Assembly: GCA_001513185.1 (NCBI GenBank)
Contig: LFST01000011.1
Location: 1-47,903, forward strand
From: Candidatus Fermentithermobacillaceae bacterium DTU015
GTDB lineage: Bacteria; Bacillota; Sulfobacillia; Fermentithermobacillales; Fermentithermobacillaceae
Length of the DNA: 47,903 nt
Reading direction: 5' to 3'
Part shown: piece by piece, positions 39,826 to 47,903 of the stretch
Layout of the letters: each line of letters opens with the position of its first letter
Numbering within the stretch: the stretch's first letter is position 1
The notes under the pieces: generated by a model
What the model saw: the letters and a program-made list of their open reading frames with translations, nothing else
The model's database searches: none
Told to the model about the DNA's origin: nothing
Made by a program: the position numbers and the translations under genes

Positions 39826-42237
39826 GTGACCAGAATCACCGATTTCTTGAAAGGGAAGTTTGCCCGGCCACGGAGGAAGCCCAAACAAGAATCCGCCGCC
39901 CAGGATATGGATAAGCCTGTTAGAGCAAACAAATCAATCATTCCTCTGTACTTGTTCTACATAATGGCTTTTTTGTTGGGCAGGACTCGGATTATACGCA
40001 CTCTTGTTCCTTTTGGTCCTGGGTTTTATGTAGCATACCGCACAGTCCTGGGTGGACTTTCAATACTAGCGGGCGCTTGCGTGCTTGCCGGAGCTGCAAG
40101 CCTCAGGCAATGGGACTTGCTTATCCCTATGGGACTCTCAATAGTCGGGATTACTGTGCTTACGCGTGAGGAAAAAAGGACTGGCTATCCCCGTATCGTG
40201 AATGCTTTGATCGCAGGGTTTTGCGTTTTCATGGCGCGGGTTGTGGCGGGGCTTGCAACAGGCCTCAGTTTTTCACTGTATCTGTCTGCGTTCATGGAAG
40301 CGTTATGCACCATGGTGTCTGGCTTGATTTTCATCTGGGCGTTGGACCTGATGTCCGGTGCTCAAACGCAGGGGTTGCAGGCTGAGCAAACTGGACAAGC
40401 GCTTGTGCTATTGAGTCTATTTGCCGTTGGCGGATTTCAGGATATCCAACTGTTCAACCTGGACATCGGCGTCATGATAGTCATGGCAGTTACCTTGGTT
40501 CTTGCCTATGCCTGCGGCCCAAGTGTAGGGGCGCTTGCAGGGATATTATGCGGGTTGGTTGCATGCATGACCGGCATGGAAGCCCTTGAGATCATCGGGC
40601 AGCTGGGTGTAATCGGGGTTATCTCCGGTTTGGGGGGCAAACTAGGCAAACTAGAAGCTATTCTGGGGTATCTGTCTGCGGGCCTGGCTCTTGCATTCTT
40701 TTCAGATTCTGTCTCCCTCATAAGGCACAGGCTAATGGAGCAAATCATCGCGTCTTTGGCGATCCTGTTTATAACCCCTGGTATCAGGGCGCAGCTGGCT
40801 GACAGCGTGCTTGGGTTTGGCTCAGCCTCCCGGCGGGCTGACAGGCGGGACGGTTCCCAGGTGGTTTCTGTTGAGCCCTGGGCGCCAGGCCCTGCGCCCA
40901 TATTCAATGTGCTTTCAGAACTTGGCCGTCTATTTGAAGAGGCAAGGGTGTCAAGGGCCGGGCTGGTGGAGTCATCCGGGGTTTATGGTTCCGGTTCAGA
41001 TAACCCGGCCCTTAGCGGTCAGGCGGCCGGTGGCAGAGCTCTCGGCGAGGCGGCGCCTGGTGCAGTGCTCTCCGGCACAGGCAAACGGCCAGACAGGAAG
41101 AGCCAGGGCCGGGCCGGCGAACCTCATGGCGTGCATGACTTGGATATAGCTACCATCAAGCATCTTTTTGAAAGAACTTGTTACGATTGTCCCGAACGCA
41201 GTTTCTGCTGGGAAGATCAGTTCGGAGAGACATATGAAAACTTCGTTGATCTCGCACGGAAGGCCCGGCTCACAGGCAAGATCGGGTTTTACGATAGCAG
41301 TTTGGCCCTTTCTGACAGATGCCACAGATTCCGTGAAATGGTGCTTCATCTAAATTACGAAAAGCATATAGACAGGCTTGAGAGACAGCTTAGCTCCATT
41401 GAGGCTGACACTATAGGCTGCCTTGCATATCAATTCAAGTGCCTGAGCCAGCTCAAACTGTCCGCCTACCCAAGCTCCATTGCCGGCCACGGAACCCACG
41501 CATACAGCAGAGGCGCAGACTCAGCCGGAGAACCGACCGGAGGAACGGGCGGAGAGCCAGCCGGAAACAAGCCCTCTCCCCTCAAGATATCTGTAAGAGG
41601 CACCACAATCCCGGCCTCGGGGGTGGAAAAACCAGGTGATGCCTGGGTGAGGTATGACCTGGATCCAGGGAGAACCTTGCTGGTGTTGGTCGACGGGATG
41701 GGCAAGGGCGAAGTTGCCGCCAAACAAAGCAGGGATGCGGTGAGGTTGCTCAAATCGTTGATAGACCTTCGCCTGGACCACACCACCTGCATGTCGTTTC
41801 TCAATTCTGTCTTGCACCTGGCATGGAGGCCGGACAGTTTCGTAGCTCTTGATTGCGTGGTAATCGATGCCGGGGTAGAGCGTGCGTATTTCTATAAACT
41901 CGGGGCTCCTCCGTCATTTATAAGAAAGAAAGACGGAAACGTTCTGGCCGTCAGGGGATCAAACCCGCCTGCAGGGGCGATTACCCATGTGTTTTGCCAT
42001 GGCACAAGCGAACCTATAGGCCCAGGCGATCTAATATTCATGGTTTCCGACGGTGTTTTGAGGTCAAGCCCGGTGCCGGCCAGGGCAGAGCACATGCTCA
42101 TGATGAGACTGAGCCGCCTAAAAGAAGGATCCTTGGGAGATTACGTAAAGTCCGTGGTGAATCACAGCCTCCGCTATCAAAGGCAGACCCCAAACGATGA
42201 TATAACGGTTGTAGGGGTTCTTATAGAGAGCATTTGA
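39826..42237 (+). CDS. spoIIE: Stage II sporulation protein E (PP2C phosphatase)
   Basis: The 803-residue protein fits SpoIIE: about ten N-terminal membrane segments (about residues 38-320), a central region (about 330-580) and a C-terminal PP2C-type phosphatase (about 590-803). The phosphatase motifs D-G-M-G-K-G (623-628), S-D-G-V-L and N-D-D-I-T-V-V (790-796) are present. SpoIIE dephosphorylates SpoIIAA to activate sigma-F in the forespore and interacts with FtsZ at the polar septum. Two Gly/Ala/Pro-rich inserts (about 384-435 and 556-586) look disordered. A C-x-x-C segment lies near residue 453. GTG start after GAGGAGG. Confidence 0.94.
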   Translation: MTRITDFLKGKFARPRRKPKQESAAQDMDKPVRANKSIIPLYLFYIMAFLLGRTRIIRTLVPFGPGFYVAYRTVLGGLSILAGACVLAGAASLRQWDLLIPMGLSIVGITVLTREEKRTGYPRIVNALIAGFCVFMARVVAGLATGLSFSLYLSAFMEALCTMVSGLIFIWALDLMSGAQTQGLQAEQTGQALVLLSLFAVGGFQDIQLFNLDIGVMIVMAVTLVLAYACGPSVGALAGILCGLVACMTGMEALEIIGQLGVIGVISGLGGKLGKLEAILGYLSAGLALAFFSDSVSLIRHRLMEQIIASLAILFITPGIRAQLADSVLGFGSASRRADRRDGSQVVSVEPWAPGPAPIFNVLSELGRLFEEARVSRAGLVESSGVYGSGSDNPALSGQAAGGRALGEAAPGAVLSGTGKRPDRKSQGRAGEPHGVHDLDIATIKHLFERTCYDCPERSFCWEDQFGETYENFVDLARKARLTGKIGFYDSSLALSDRCHRFREMVLHLNYEKHIDRLERQLSSIEADTIGCLAYQFKCLSQLKLSAYPSSIAGHGTHAYSRGADSAGEPTGGTGGEPAGNKPSPLKISVRGTTIPASGVEKPGDAWVRYDLDPGRTLLVLVDGMGKGEVAAKQSRDAVRLLKSLIDLRLDHTTCMSFLNSVLHLAWRPDSFVALDCVVIDAGVERAYFYKLGAPPSFIRKKDGNVLAVRGSNPPAGAITHVFCHGTSEPIGPGDLIFMVSDGVLRSSPVPARAEHMLMMRLSRLKEGSLGDYVKSVVNHSLRYQRQTPNDDITVVGVLIESI

Positions 42238-42261
42238 AAATGATGGCGGCAAATGGTATGT

Positions 42262-42284
42262 CTATGTAGGAAAAAACTACATAG
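42262..42284. repeat. Perfect hairpin between spoIIE and tilS
   Basis: CTATGTAG (42262-42269) and CTACATAG (42277-42284) form a perfect 8-bp stem with the loop GAAAAAA. There is no T run after it, so it does not look like an intrinsic terminator; an operator or mRNA-processing site is possible. It lies 24 bp after the spoIIE stop and 30 bp before the tilS start. Confidence 0.55.
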
Positions 42285-42313
42285 GCAGCACACTACATGG
42301 GCAAAACACAGGG

Positions 42314-43774
42314 GTGAGGGTGATTCACTCGGCGCAGGATCCTGTGAAGCAAGTCCTGGATACCGTTGCTTCGACCATCCGGGAGTACAATATGATTGAG
42401 CCAGGCCACACGGTGATATGTGCTGTATCCGGCGGGCCCGATTCCATGTGTCTGCTGGACAGCCTGTATCTTCTCTCGGAAGGCCTGGGCTTTAGCCTCT
42501 TTGTGGCACATCTCCACCACCACATGCGCGGAGAACAAGCTGATAAAGACGCCCAACTTGTGGTGGATTTTGCCCGTTCACGTGGCATCCCTGTTGAGGT
42601 AGGACACGCAGAGGTTTTCAAGCTAGCTGAAACCCTGCAAATCGGAGTTGAAGAAGCGGGCAGGATAGCTAGGTATGACTTCTTTTTCGAACTGATGGAG
42701 AAAACCGGGGCCCACAGGATCGCTTTGGGCCATAACATGAACGATCAGGCCGAGACGGTGATAATGAGGCTCCTTCGGGGTGCCGGGACCCGGGGCTTGG
42801 CAGGGATCCCGCCTGTTAACGGTCCGGTGATAAGGCCTATTATCCAAGTCCCCCGGGACCTTATCGAGCAATACTGCCGCAAGCGAAACCTCCCCGTTAT
42901 AACCGACGTATACAACTATGATCTCAAGTATACGAGAAATCTTGTAAGGTACAAGATCCTTCCTGAGCTGGCTGAAATTTTTAACCCGTCTCTGGTTGAA
43001 ACGCTGGCTGAGACAGCAAGAGTCCTGAGATGGGATGCGGACTTGCTTGAGGCACAAGCAGAAGCTGCCTTCCGGAGCGTGTCCATGAAAGAGGGCAGAG
43101 TTACTCTGGTCAGCGAAGAGGGCCTGCAGCAGCTGCCTAAGGCTATTGGTTCAAGGGTGTTGGAGAAAGCATGGCGGGAATGTACCGGCAAGACGGACAG
43201 CCTGGAAGTGAGTCACATCCTGCGGTTGCTCCAAGACGAACAGGATACTGTGTCCCTGCCGGGGAAGGTGACTGCCCATAGGCATCGGGGTCACATAGGG
43301 TTTTATCCGATGCCGCCCGAGGATCTGGATATTCCGATACAGATACCGGGACGTACTTTTGTGCCCGAACTAGGCATTACGGTAAAAACCAGGGTTTTTG
43401 ACAATCCCGGTGCCGGATATTGCAAGCACAGATTTGCCCAGCAGAAGAGCTTTTTTATGCTGGAATTAAAGGCCTGGGCAGATTACAATAAATGTGAGGG
43501 TGAGCTCCGGCTTCGCACAAGACGTCCAGGTGATAAGTTTGCTCCCCTGGGGATGCAAGGGAGCAAAAAGCGAGTCAAAGACCTGCTCATATCCATGCGT
43601 GTCCCTCGGTACTACCGCAGTTTTGTTCCCATTTTTGTATCTGGAGACAAGATTGTATGGGTTGGGGGATTCCGGTTAAGTGAGCAGTTCAAGGTGGAGC
43701 CGGAAAGCTGTCAAATTCTTGAAATTGAGCTCGAGCCGTTATTGCGGAGTAGGCAGAATTGTGCTACGATTTAG
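42314..43774 (+). CDS. tilS: tRNA(Ile)-lysidine synthetase
   Basis: The 486-residue enzyme attaches lysine to C34 of tRNA-Ile(CAU), switching it to read AUA; it is essential. The N-terminal PP-loop domain has V-S-G-G-P-D-S (near residues 39-45), H-L-H-H-H-M-R-G (near 66-73), and G-H-N-M-N-D-Q-A-E-T (near 138-147). The substrate-binding region and the C-terminal TilS domain with R-P-G-D-K-F (near 400) complete it. The GTG at 42314 is weakly supported; a GTG at 42320 in the same frame is also possible. The hpt gene usually found between tilS and ftsH is missing. Confidence 0.93.
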   Translation: MRVIHSAQDPVKQVLDTVASTIREYNMIEPGHTVICAVSGGPDSMCLLDSLYLLSEGLGFSLFVAHLHHHMRGEQADKDAQLVVDFARSRGIPVEVGHAEVFKLAETLQIGVEEAGRIARYDFFFELMEKTGAHRIALGHNMNDQAETVIMRLLRGAGTRGLAGIPPVNGPVIRPIIQVPRDLIEQYCRKRNLPVITDVYNYDLKYTRNLVRYKILPELAEIFNPSLVETLAETARVLRWDADLLEAQAEAAFRSVSMKEGRVTLVSEEGLQQLPKAIGSRVLEKAWRECTGKTDSLEVSHILRLLQDEQDTVSLPGKVTAHRHRGHIGFYPMPPEDLDIPIQIPGRTFVPELGITVKTRVFDNPGAGYCKHRFAQQKSFFMLELKAWADYNKCEGELRLRTRRPGDKFAPLGMQGSKKRVKDLLISMRVPRYYRSFVPIFVSGDKIVWVGGFRLSEQFKVEPESCQILEIELEPLLRSRQNCATI

Positions 43775-43844
43775 CGAGTAATTTCGTGCCGGGCTTGGAA
43801 AGGGTAGAGGATGCAGTGGCGGATGAACGGAGAGGGGGATTGGT

Positions 43845-45779
43845 TTGAACGGCAGGATATGGAGAAGCCTTGCAATTTACGTATTGCTGATGTTTGTGGC
43901 AATTTCTTTGGTTGATCTGTTTGCCCCCAAAGATCAGTTCACTGACATGGACTTCAATCAGTTCCTTTCGCTTGTGGAGAAGGGTGAAATATCTTCCATT
44001 ACGATAACTGACCAGAAAGCTGCCACAGGAGCTGCGGTAGGTACTCTAAAGGACGGTACCAAATTCAAGACGGTAATTCCCATAGATCCGGAGTTGTACC
44101 AATATCTGGTGGCTTCAGGAGTAGTGGTTGAACTCAGGCTCCCGCAGGAACCATCACTATGGGTATCCCTCTTGACAAATATGCTGCCTGCATTGCTCAT
44201 GGTGGGGATCTTTTTCTACATGATCCAACAGACCCAGGGCGGCGGGAAGCAAGTGATGCAGTTTGGCAGGTCAAGGGCGAAATTGCAGACGGATTCACAC
44301 CAGAGAGTCACTTTTGCTGATGTTGCAGGCTGCGAAGAAGCTAAAGAAGAATTGCAGGAGATAGTGGACTTTCTCAAGCATCCTAAGAGGTACGTTGAGA
44401 TGGGCGCCAGGATCCCCAAAGGGGTGCTGCTTTTCGGGCCGCCAGGCACAGGCAAGACCTATCTGGCCAAGGCGGTAGCAGGTGAGGCCGGCGTACCATT
44501 CTTATCCATCAGCGGATCTGATTTCGTCGAGATGTTTGTAGGTGTCGGCGCGGCCAGGGTAAGGGACCTGTTTGAACAAGCAAAGAAGCGGGCTCCTGCC
44601 ATCGTGTTTATCGACGAGATAGATGCGGTGGGCCGCATGAGGGGAGCAGGCATGGGCGGCGGTCACGACGAAAGGGAGCAGACGCTCAACCAGCTCCTGG
44701 TTGAGATGGACGGGTTTAACGTAAACCAGGGGATTATCGTGATGGCCGCTACTAACAGGCCGGATATCCTTGACCCTGCGCTTTTGAGGCCTGGCAGGTT
44801 CGACCGCCAGATAGTGCTGGATAAGCCTGACCTCAAAGCACGGAAAGAAATACTTAAGGTTCACAGCCGCGGAAAACCTTTGGCAAAGGATGTGGACCTT
44901 GAGACTCTGGCCAAAGCCACTCCAGGGTTTACGCCTGCAGACCTGGAAAATGTGATTAACGAAGCTGCGCTCTTGGCTGCAAGGCACAGGAAGCGGCGTA
45001 TAGGGATGCAAGAGTTTGAAGAAGCGGTGCAAAGGGTTGTTGCAGGCCCCAGGAAGAAATCCCGGATAATGAGCGAGAAAGAAAAACTGGTCATCGCATA
45101 CCATGAGGCCGGGCATGCCTTGGTTGCCCATAAGCTTCCTAATGCCGACCCGGTCCACGAAGTGGCTATCATTTCCCGGGGAGGCGCGCTTGGGTATACC
45201 CTGCAGCTGCCCACGGAAGACAGGTATCTGGTAACCAAGTCGGAGATCTTGGATAAAGTCACGTCCACCTTGGCTGGACGGGCTGCCGAAGAGATTATAT
45301 TTGAAGAAGTTTCAACCGGGGCCGCAAACGACTTGGAAGTTGCAACCCGCCTGGTCAGGCGGATGATCATGGAGTTTGGTATGTCCGAGAAGCTAGGGCC
45401 GCTTACTTTCGGCAAGAAGGAAGGCCAGGTTTTCTTGGGCAGGGACCTTGCCAGGGAAAGGGACTTCTCTGAAGAAGTTGCCGCAGCGATTGACAAGGAA
45501 GAGCGCGACATAATCAACCAGTGCTACCAGAAGGCCAAACAGATCTTGAATGAAAATCGCGACACCTTGGTACTAATAGCCGAAACCCTGCTTGAGAAGG
45601 AAACCATTAAGGCTGACGAACTTGAGCGCTTGATAGCCGGCAAACCGATCGAAGATGCCGGGCCCCAGCCGGAAAAAGCGGCTCAAGACGTAGAGTCGTC
45701 TGAGGAAATTGCCGATGAAGGATTCTCAAAGGAAGTACAGAGGCCAGGTGGTGTGAGGCCTGTACCTGAAGTTCAGTAA
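43845..45779 (+). CDS. ftsH: ATP-dependent zinc metalloprotease FtsH
   Basis: The 644-residue membrane-anchored AAA+ protease degrades membrane and regulatory proteins and is needed for sporulation in Bacillus. Two membrane segments (about residues 7-25 and 107-126) flank a small extracytoplasmic domain. The AAA domain has Walker A G-P-P-G-T-G-K-T (198-205), the pore-loop F-V-G and S-R-H-type second region of homology ([18 protein letters not shown]). The zinc site is H-E-A-G-H (420-424). The tail is acidic. TTG start after GAGGGGG. A terminator follows, so tilS-ftsH is probably the end of a transcript. Confidence 0.97.
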   Translation: MNGRIWRSLAIYVLLMFVAISLVDLFAPKDQFTDMDFNQFLSLVEKGEISSITITDQKAATGAAVGTLKDGTKFKTVIPIDPELYQYLVASGVVVELRLPQEPSLWVSLLTNMLPALLMVGIFFYMIQQTQGGGKQVMQFGRSRAKLQTDSHQRVTFADVAGCEEAKEELQEIVDFLKHPKRYVEMGARIPKGVLLFGPPGTGKTYLAKAVAGEAGVPFLSISGSDFVEMFVGVGAARVRDLFEQAKKRAPAIVFIDEIDAVGRMRGAGMGGGHDEREQTLNQLLVEMDGFNVNQGIIVMAATNRPDILDPALLRPGRFDRQIVLDKPDLKARKEILKVHSRGKPLAKDVDLETLAKATPGFTPADLENVINEAALLAARHRKRRIGMQEFEEAVQRVVAGPRKKSRIMSEKEKLVIAYHEAGHALVAHKLPNADPVHEVAIISRGGALGYTLQLPTEDRYLVTKSEILDKVTSTLAGRAAEEIIFEEVSTGAANDLEVATRLVRRMIMEFGMSEKLGPLTFGKKEGQVFLGRDLARERDFSEEVAAAIDKEERDIINQCYQKAKQILNENRDTLVLIAETLLEKETIKADELERLIAGKPIEDAGPQPEKAAQDVESSEEIADEGFSKEVQRPGGVRPVPEVQ

Positions 45780-45803
45780 ACGCGTTTGAACCAGACACGC
45801 ACG

Positions 45804-45836
45804 GCCGCCGGTTTGGTCCCGGCGGCTGTTTTGTTA
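45804..45836 (+). terminator. Rho-independent terminator after ftsH
   Basis: GCCGCCGG (45804-45811) and CCGGCGGC (45819-45826) form a perfect 8-bp GC stem with a seven-base loop, followed by TGTTTTGTT. It lies 24 bp after the ftsH stop codon. Confidence 0.8.
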
Positions 45837-45975
45837 GCAGGGCATCTGTATGGGGCGTCAGGCCTTTTCCTTAAGGTGCTGAAGGACTTTTGGCTGCTGG
45901 GGACGAACACTGCAATGTTGTAGCTGGAAACATGTACCTTGGCTTGGCAACAACCTGAAATTGCGGTGGGGTTTA

Positions 45976-46731
45976 ATGGCTTCCAGGCTTCCATTCAGAG
46001 GTTTTGCAAAAGTCTACGATGAAATAATGGCCGATGTGCCCTACGACCAATGGCTGGAGTACATCGAGTCAATTTGGTCAGCTCACGGTTGCTCGCCTGT
46101 TTCAGTGCTTGATTTAGCTTGTGGGACAGGTAACATGTCATTGCGTTTTGCCAGAAACGGATACCTGGTGACAGGTATTGACCGTTCAGAGGATATGTTG
46201 GATGTCGCCCGGCGAAAGGCCCGGGACGAAGGCCTCTATATCCAGTTTGTCAAAGGCTGCATGGAGGATTTCACTGCAGACCGGCAATTCGATGCAGCAG
46301 TATGCTTATTTGACAGCCTCAACTACCTCTTGGAACCCAAGGATGTTCAGTCCTGCTTCAGGTCGGTGTTCCGCGCACTGAACCCTGGAGGGTGCTTTGT
46401 ATTCGATGTGAACACCCGGCTCCGTTTATCAACTATTCCTACCGATATCAGCGTATACCAAGGGCCGTGGTACTTTGTAGTGTGGAGCGACTTGTGGGAT
46501 GAAGAACGTGAGTGGTGGCAGGTGACCCTCACAGGCTTCTTGAAGCATAACGGAACCTGGTGCCGGTTCGATGAAATTCACAGGGAAAGGGCGTTTCCCC
46601 TTGAGACCCTGGCTGCCTGGCTTGAGTCAGCCGGGTTTGTCGTGAAAGGGGTTTACGAGTCCAACACCCTAAAGCCGGCTTCTATGACCACCTTGCGGGC
46701 GTACTTTGTGGCCCAAAAGCCCGAAGTATGA
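45976..46731 (+). CDS. Class I SAM-dependent methyltransferase
   Basis: The 251-residue protein has the Rossmann-fold motifs of small-molecule methyltransferases: V-L-D-L-A-C-G-T-G-N-M-S (near residues 43-54), V-T-G-I-D-R-S-E-D-M-L (near 64-74) and A-A-V-C-L-F-D-S-L-N-Y-L-L (near 109-121), followed by L-N-P-G-G-C-F-V-F-D. The beginning F-A-K-V-Y-D-E-I-M-A-D-V-P-Y is typical for a YqeM/UbiE-like group found widely in Firmicutes. The substrate is unknown. The ATG at 45976 is preferred to a TTG at 45961, with GGTGGGG a few bases upstream. Confidence 0.88.
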   Translation: MASRLPFRGFAKVYDEIMADVPYDQWLEYIESIWSAHGCSPVSVLDLACGTGNMSLRFARNGYLVTGIDRSEDMLDVARRKARDEGLYIQFVKGCMEDFTADRQFDAAVCLFDSLNYLLEPKDVQSCFRSVFRALNPGGCFVFDVNTRLRLSTIPTDISVYQGPWYFVVWSDLWDEEREWWQVTLTGFLKHNGTWCRFDEIHRERAFPLETLAAWLESAGFVVKGVYESNTLKPASMTTLRAYFVAQKPEV

Positions 46732-46861
46732 GGGCAAACTGCATAGACCGGTCCCCTCGTTTGAGGCGCTATATCTGTAGCTAGGATGTTGCAAAATCGA
46801 TGAGTTGGTTGAGTTGGTATTTGCACATGATAAGACAGCAAACACAATTGGAGGGCGGCCA

Positions 46862-47903
46862 ATGATATCGAAAGCGACTGAAAAACCAGACGGGATATTT
46901 AACCAGATCGAACTGGGACATGGGATAGTACTCCATTATCTGCCTGAAACCAAATGGAAAACCCTGTCTATCGATGTCTTCTTTAAGATCCCTGCAATGG
47001 CAGACAAACTCACGGCGCTTTCGCTGGTACCCAGGTTGGCGACAAGAGGCACACAGAGGTTGCCATCTGTACAGGACATTTCACGGTTTCTGGAAGACCT
47101 GTACGGTGCCGGCATGAGTGCCGATGCCAGGAAAGTAGGGCCAATCCAGGTGATAAGGTTCGGCATAGACTTGCCGTCCCCTTCCCACCTGGGCGTTGAT
47201 ATGTCCGGTTCCCGCAATTCACTTATATCTAGAGCGGTATCCTTTGTTTGGGATCTGGCAACCCGGCCCAACTTAAGAGACGGCGCTTATCCTCAGGAAG
47301 TGTTTGAAGTTGAACGGGAAGAACACAGGCGGGCCATAACCGGACTCATCAACAACCGTCCGTATTATGCCACACTTAGCCTGCTTCACGAGATATCCCA
47401 GGGAGACCCCAGAGGCCTTCCTGCATGGGGCACTTTGGCAGATCTGGACAGGGTTAACCCCCGCGATACATGGGATATCTGGAAACAGATGCTTGCCCAG
47501 TGTCCTATCAGCATCTACGTCATAGGCGATGGTGCTGAAGAGGTTGCCGGTTTTCTGAGCGGTTGCCAGCTCTGGTTTCCCTGTGACAGGTCGGAACAGT
47601 TGCTTGATATCTCTGAGCAACTGGATCCTCCTCCGGCTCCGGAAAATGTGCTGAGGGTTGAGGAATTCCTGCCGGGAGAACAGACCATCCTTTGCATGGC
47701 TTTTGAGACCGGTATCCGTGAAGGCGATCCTCAGCTGCCCGCCATGTTGTTCTGCGACGGCATCCTGGGCGGGTTTCCCCATTCGAAGCTGTTTAGCGTG
47801 GTGAGGGAGCAGCACGGCCTGGCATATTTCTCAGACACAATCCCAAATACCTGGCGGGGCTTGATTATCGCTACATCAGGTATCTCAGATACCGACAGGA
47901 GGG
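46862..47903 (+). CDS. M16 family peptidase-like protein (YfmF type), 3' end missing
   Basis: The frame is open from the ATG at 46862 to the window edge (347 codons). The ATG follows GGAGGG by six bases. The product resembles the YfmF branch of M16 proteins: E-L-G-H-G-I-V-L-H near residues 17-25, L-E-D-L-Y-G-A near 75-81 and the second-domain motif R-E-Q-H-G-L-A-Y (near 315-322). The zinc motif H-x-x-E-H of active M16 enzymes is not visible where it would be expected, so this is probably the inactive partner that dimerises with an active YmfH-type protein, likely encoded just downstream. The true length should be about 420-430 residues. Confidence 0.85.
   Translation, partial: MISKATEKPDGIFNQIELGHGIVLHYLPETKWKTLSIDVFFKIPAMADKLTALSLVPRLATRGTQRLPSVQDISRFLEDLYGAGMSADARKVGPIQVIRFGIDLPSPSHLGVDMSGSRNSLISRAVSFVWDLATRPNLRDGAYPQEVFEVEREEHRRAITGLINNRPYYATLSLLHEISQGDPRGLPAWGTLADLDRVNPRDTWDIWKQMLAQCPISIYVIGDGAEEVAGFLSGCQLWFPCDRSEQLLDISEQLDPPPAPENVLRVEEFLPGEQTILCMAFETGIREGDPQLPAMLFCDGILGGFPHSKLFSVVREQHGLAYFSDTIPNTWRGLIIATSGISDTDRR

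Noticed and set aside
1-47903. CRISPR arrays, insertion sequences, rRNA genes
   Set aside because: No regularly spaced repeats, transposase motifs or rRNA-like sequence were noticed anywhere in the window.

Overview
The window is a stretch of chromosome from an endospore-forming Firmicute, most likely a member of the Clostridia in the broad sense. Evidence is the sporulation set (spoVT, a spoVB-like flippase, yabP, yabQ, spoIIE), AbrB and Veg, and a gene order matching the origin-proximal region of Bacillus subtilis between tmk and ftsH: decarboxylase-tmk-darA-holB-ricT-rsmI-abrB-(metG)-tatD-yabE-rsmA-veg-ispE-glmU-prs-ctc-pth-mfd-spoVT-spoVB-mazG-rqcP-yabP/yabQ/divIC-S1 protein-tRNAs-spoIIE-tilS-ftsH. 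I cannot name a genus.

Layout. (1) 1-3007, minus strand: an efflux-type operon (internally duplicated HlyD-like adaptor, MacB/FtsX-type permease, start of another gene), with a sigma-A promoter at 2980-3007. (2) 3275-8474, plus: PLP decarboxylase, tmk, darA, holB, ricT and rsmI, tightly packed and ending in a hairpin. (3) abrB (minus) at 8529-8798. Then, plus, an orphan MetRS C-terminal tRNA-binding domain, tatD, an RpfB/YabE-like cell-wall protein, rsmA, ykuK and veg. (4) 13304-16858, minus: a MoxR-DUF58-DUF4129 operon, divergent from a cytosolic trypsin-like protease at 17050. (5) 18089-30774, plus: housekeeping and sporulation genes from ispE to rqcP, including a near-consensus sigma-G promoter before spoVT. 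(6) 30775-32190, minus: yabP, yabQ, a small HTH gene and divIC, inverted relative to the usual order, with a DnaA-box cluster at the HTH-divIC promoter end. (7) 32512-33002, plus: S1-domain protein and tRNA-Leu. (8) 33307-38936: an accessory block (orphan Cys-rich protein, copA with a fused CopZ, csoR, mgtC, dam) followed by tRNA-Lys and tRNA-Met on the minus strand. (9) 39826-47903, plus: spoIIE, tilS, ftsH, a methyltransferase and a truncated M16 peptidase-like gene.

How the genes work together. The core couples DNA replication and repair (tmk, holB, mfd, hup), translation and ribosome maintenance (rsmI, rsmA, pth, ctc, rqcP, tilS, tRNAs), envelope precursors (ispE, glmU), PRPP supply (prs), and stage-specific sporulation control. 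The accessory block adds copper export under CsoR control and adenine methylation. No mobile element, CRISPR array or rRNA was seen. The most interesting points are the CopA-CopZ fusion with an internal ribosome binding site, the DnaA-box clusters (one facing a division gene operon), the inverted yabPQ/divIC segment, and the MetRS tail domain standing alone at the metG position.
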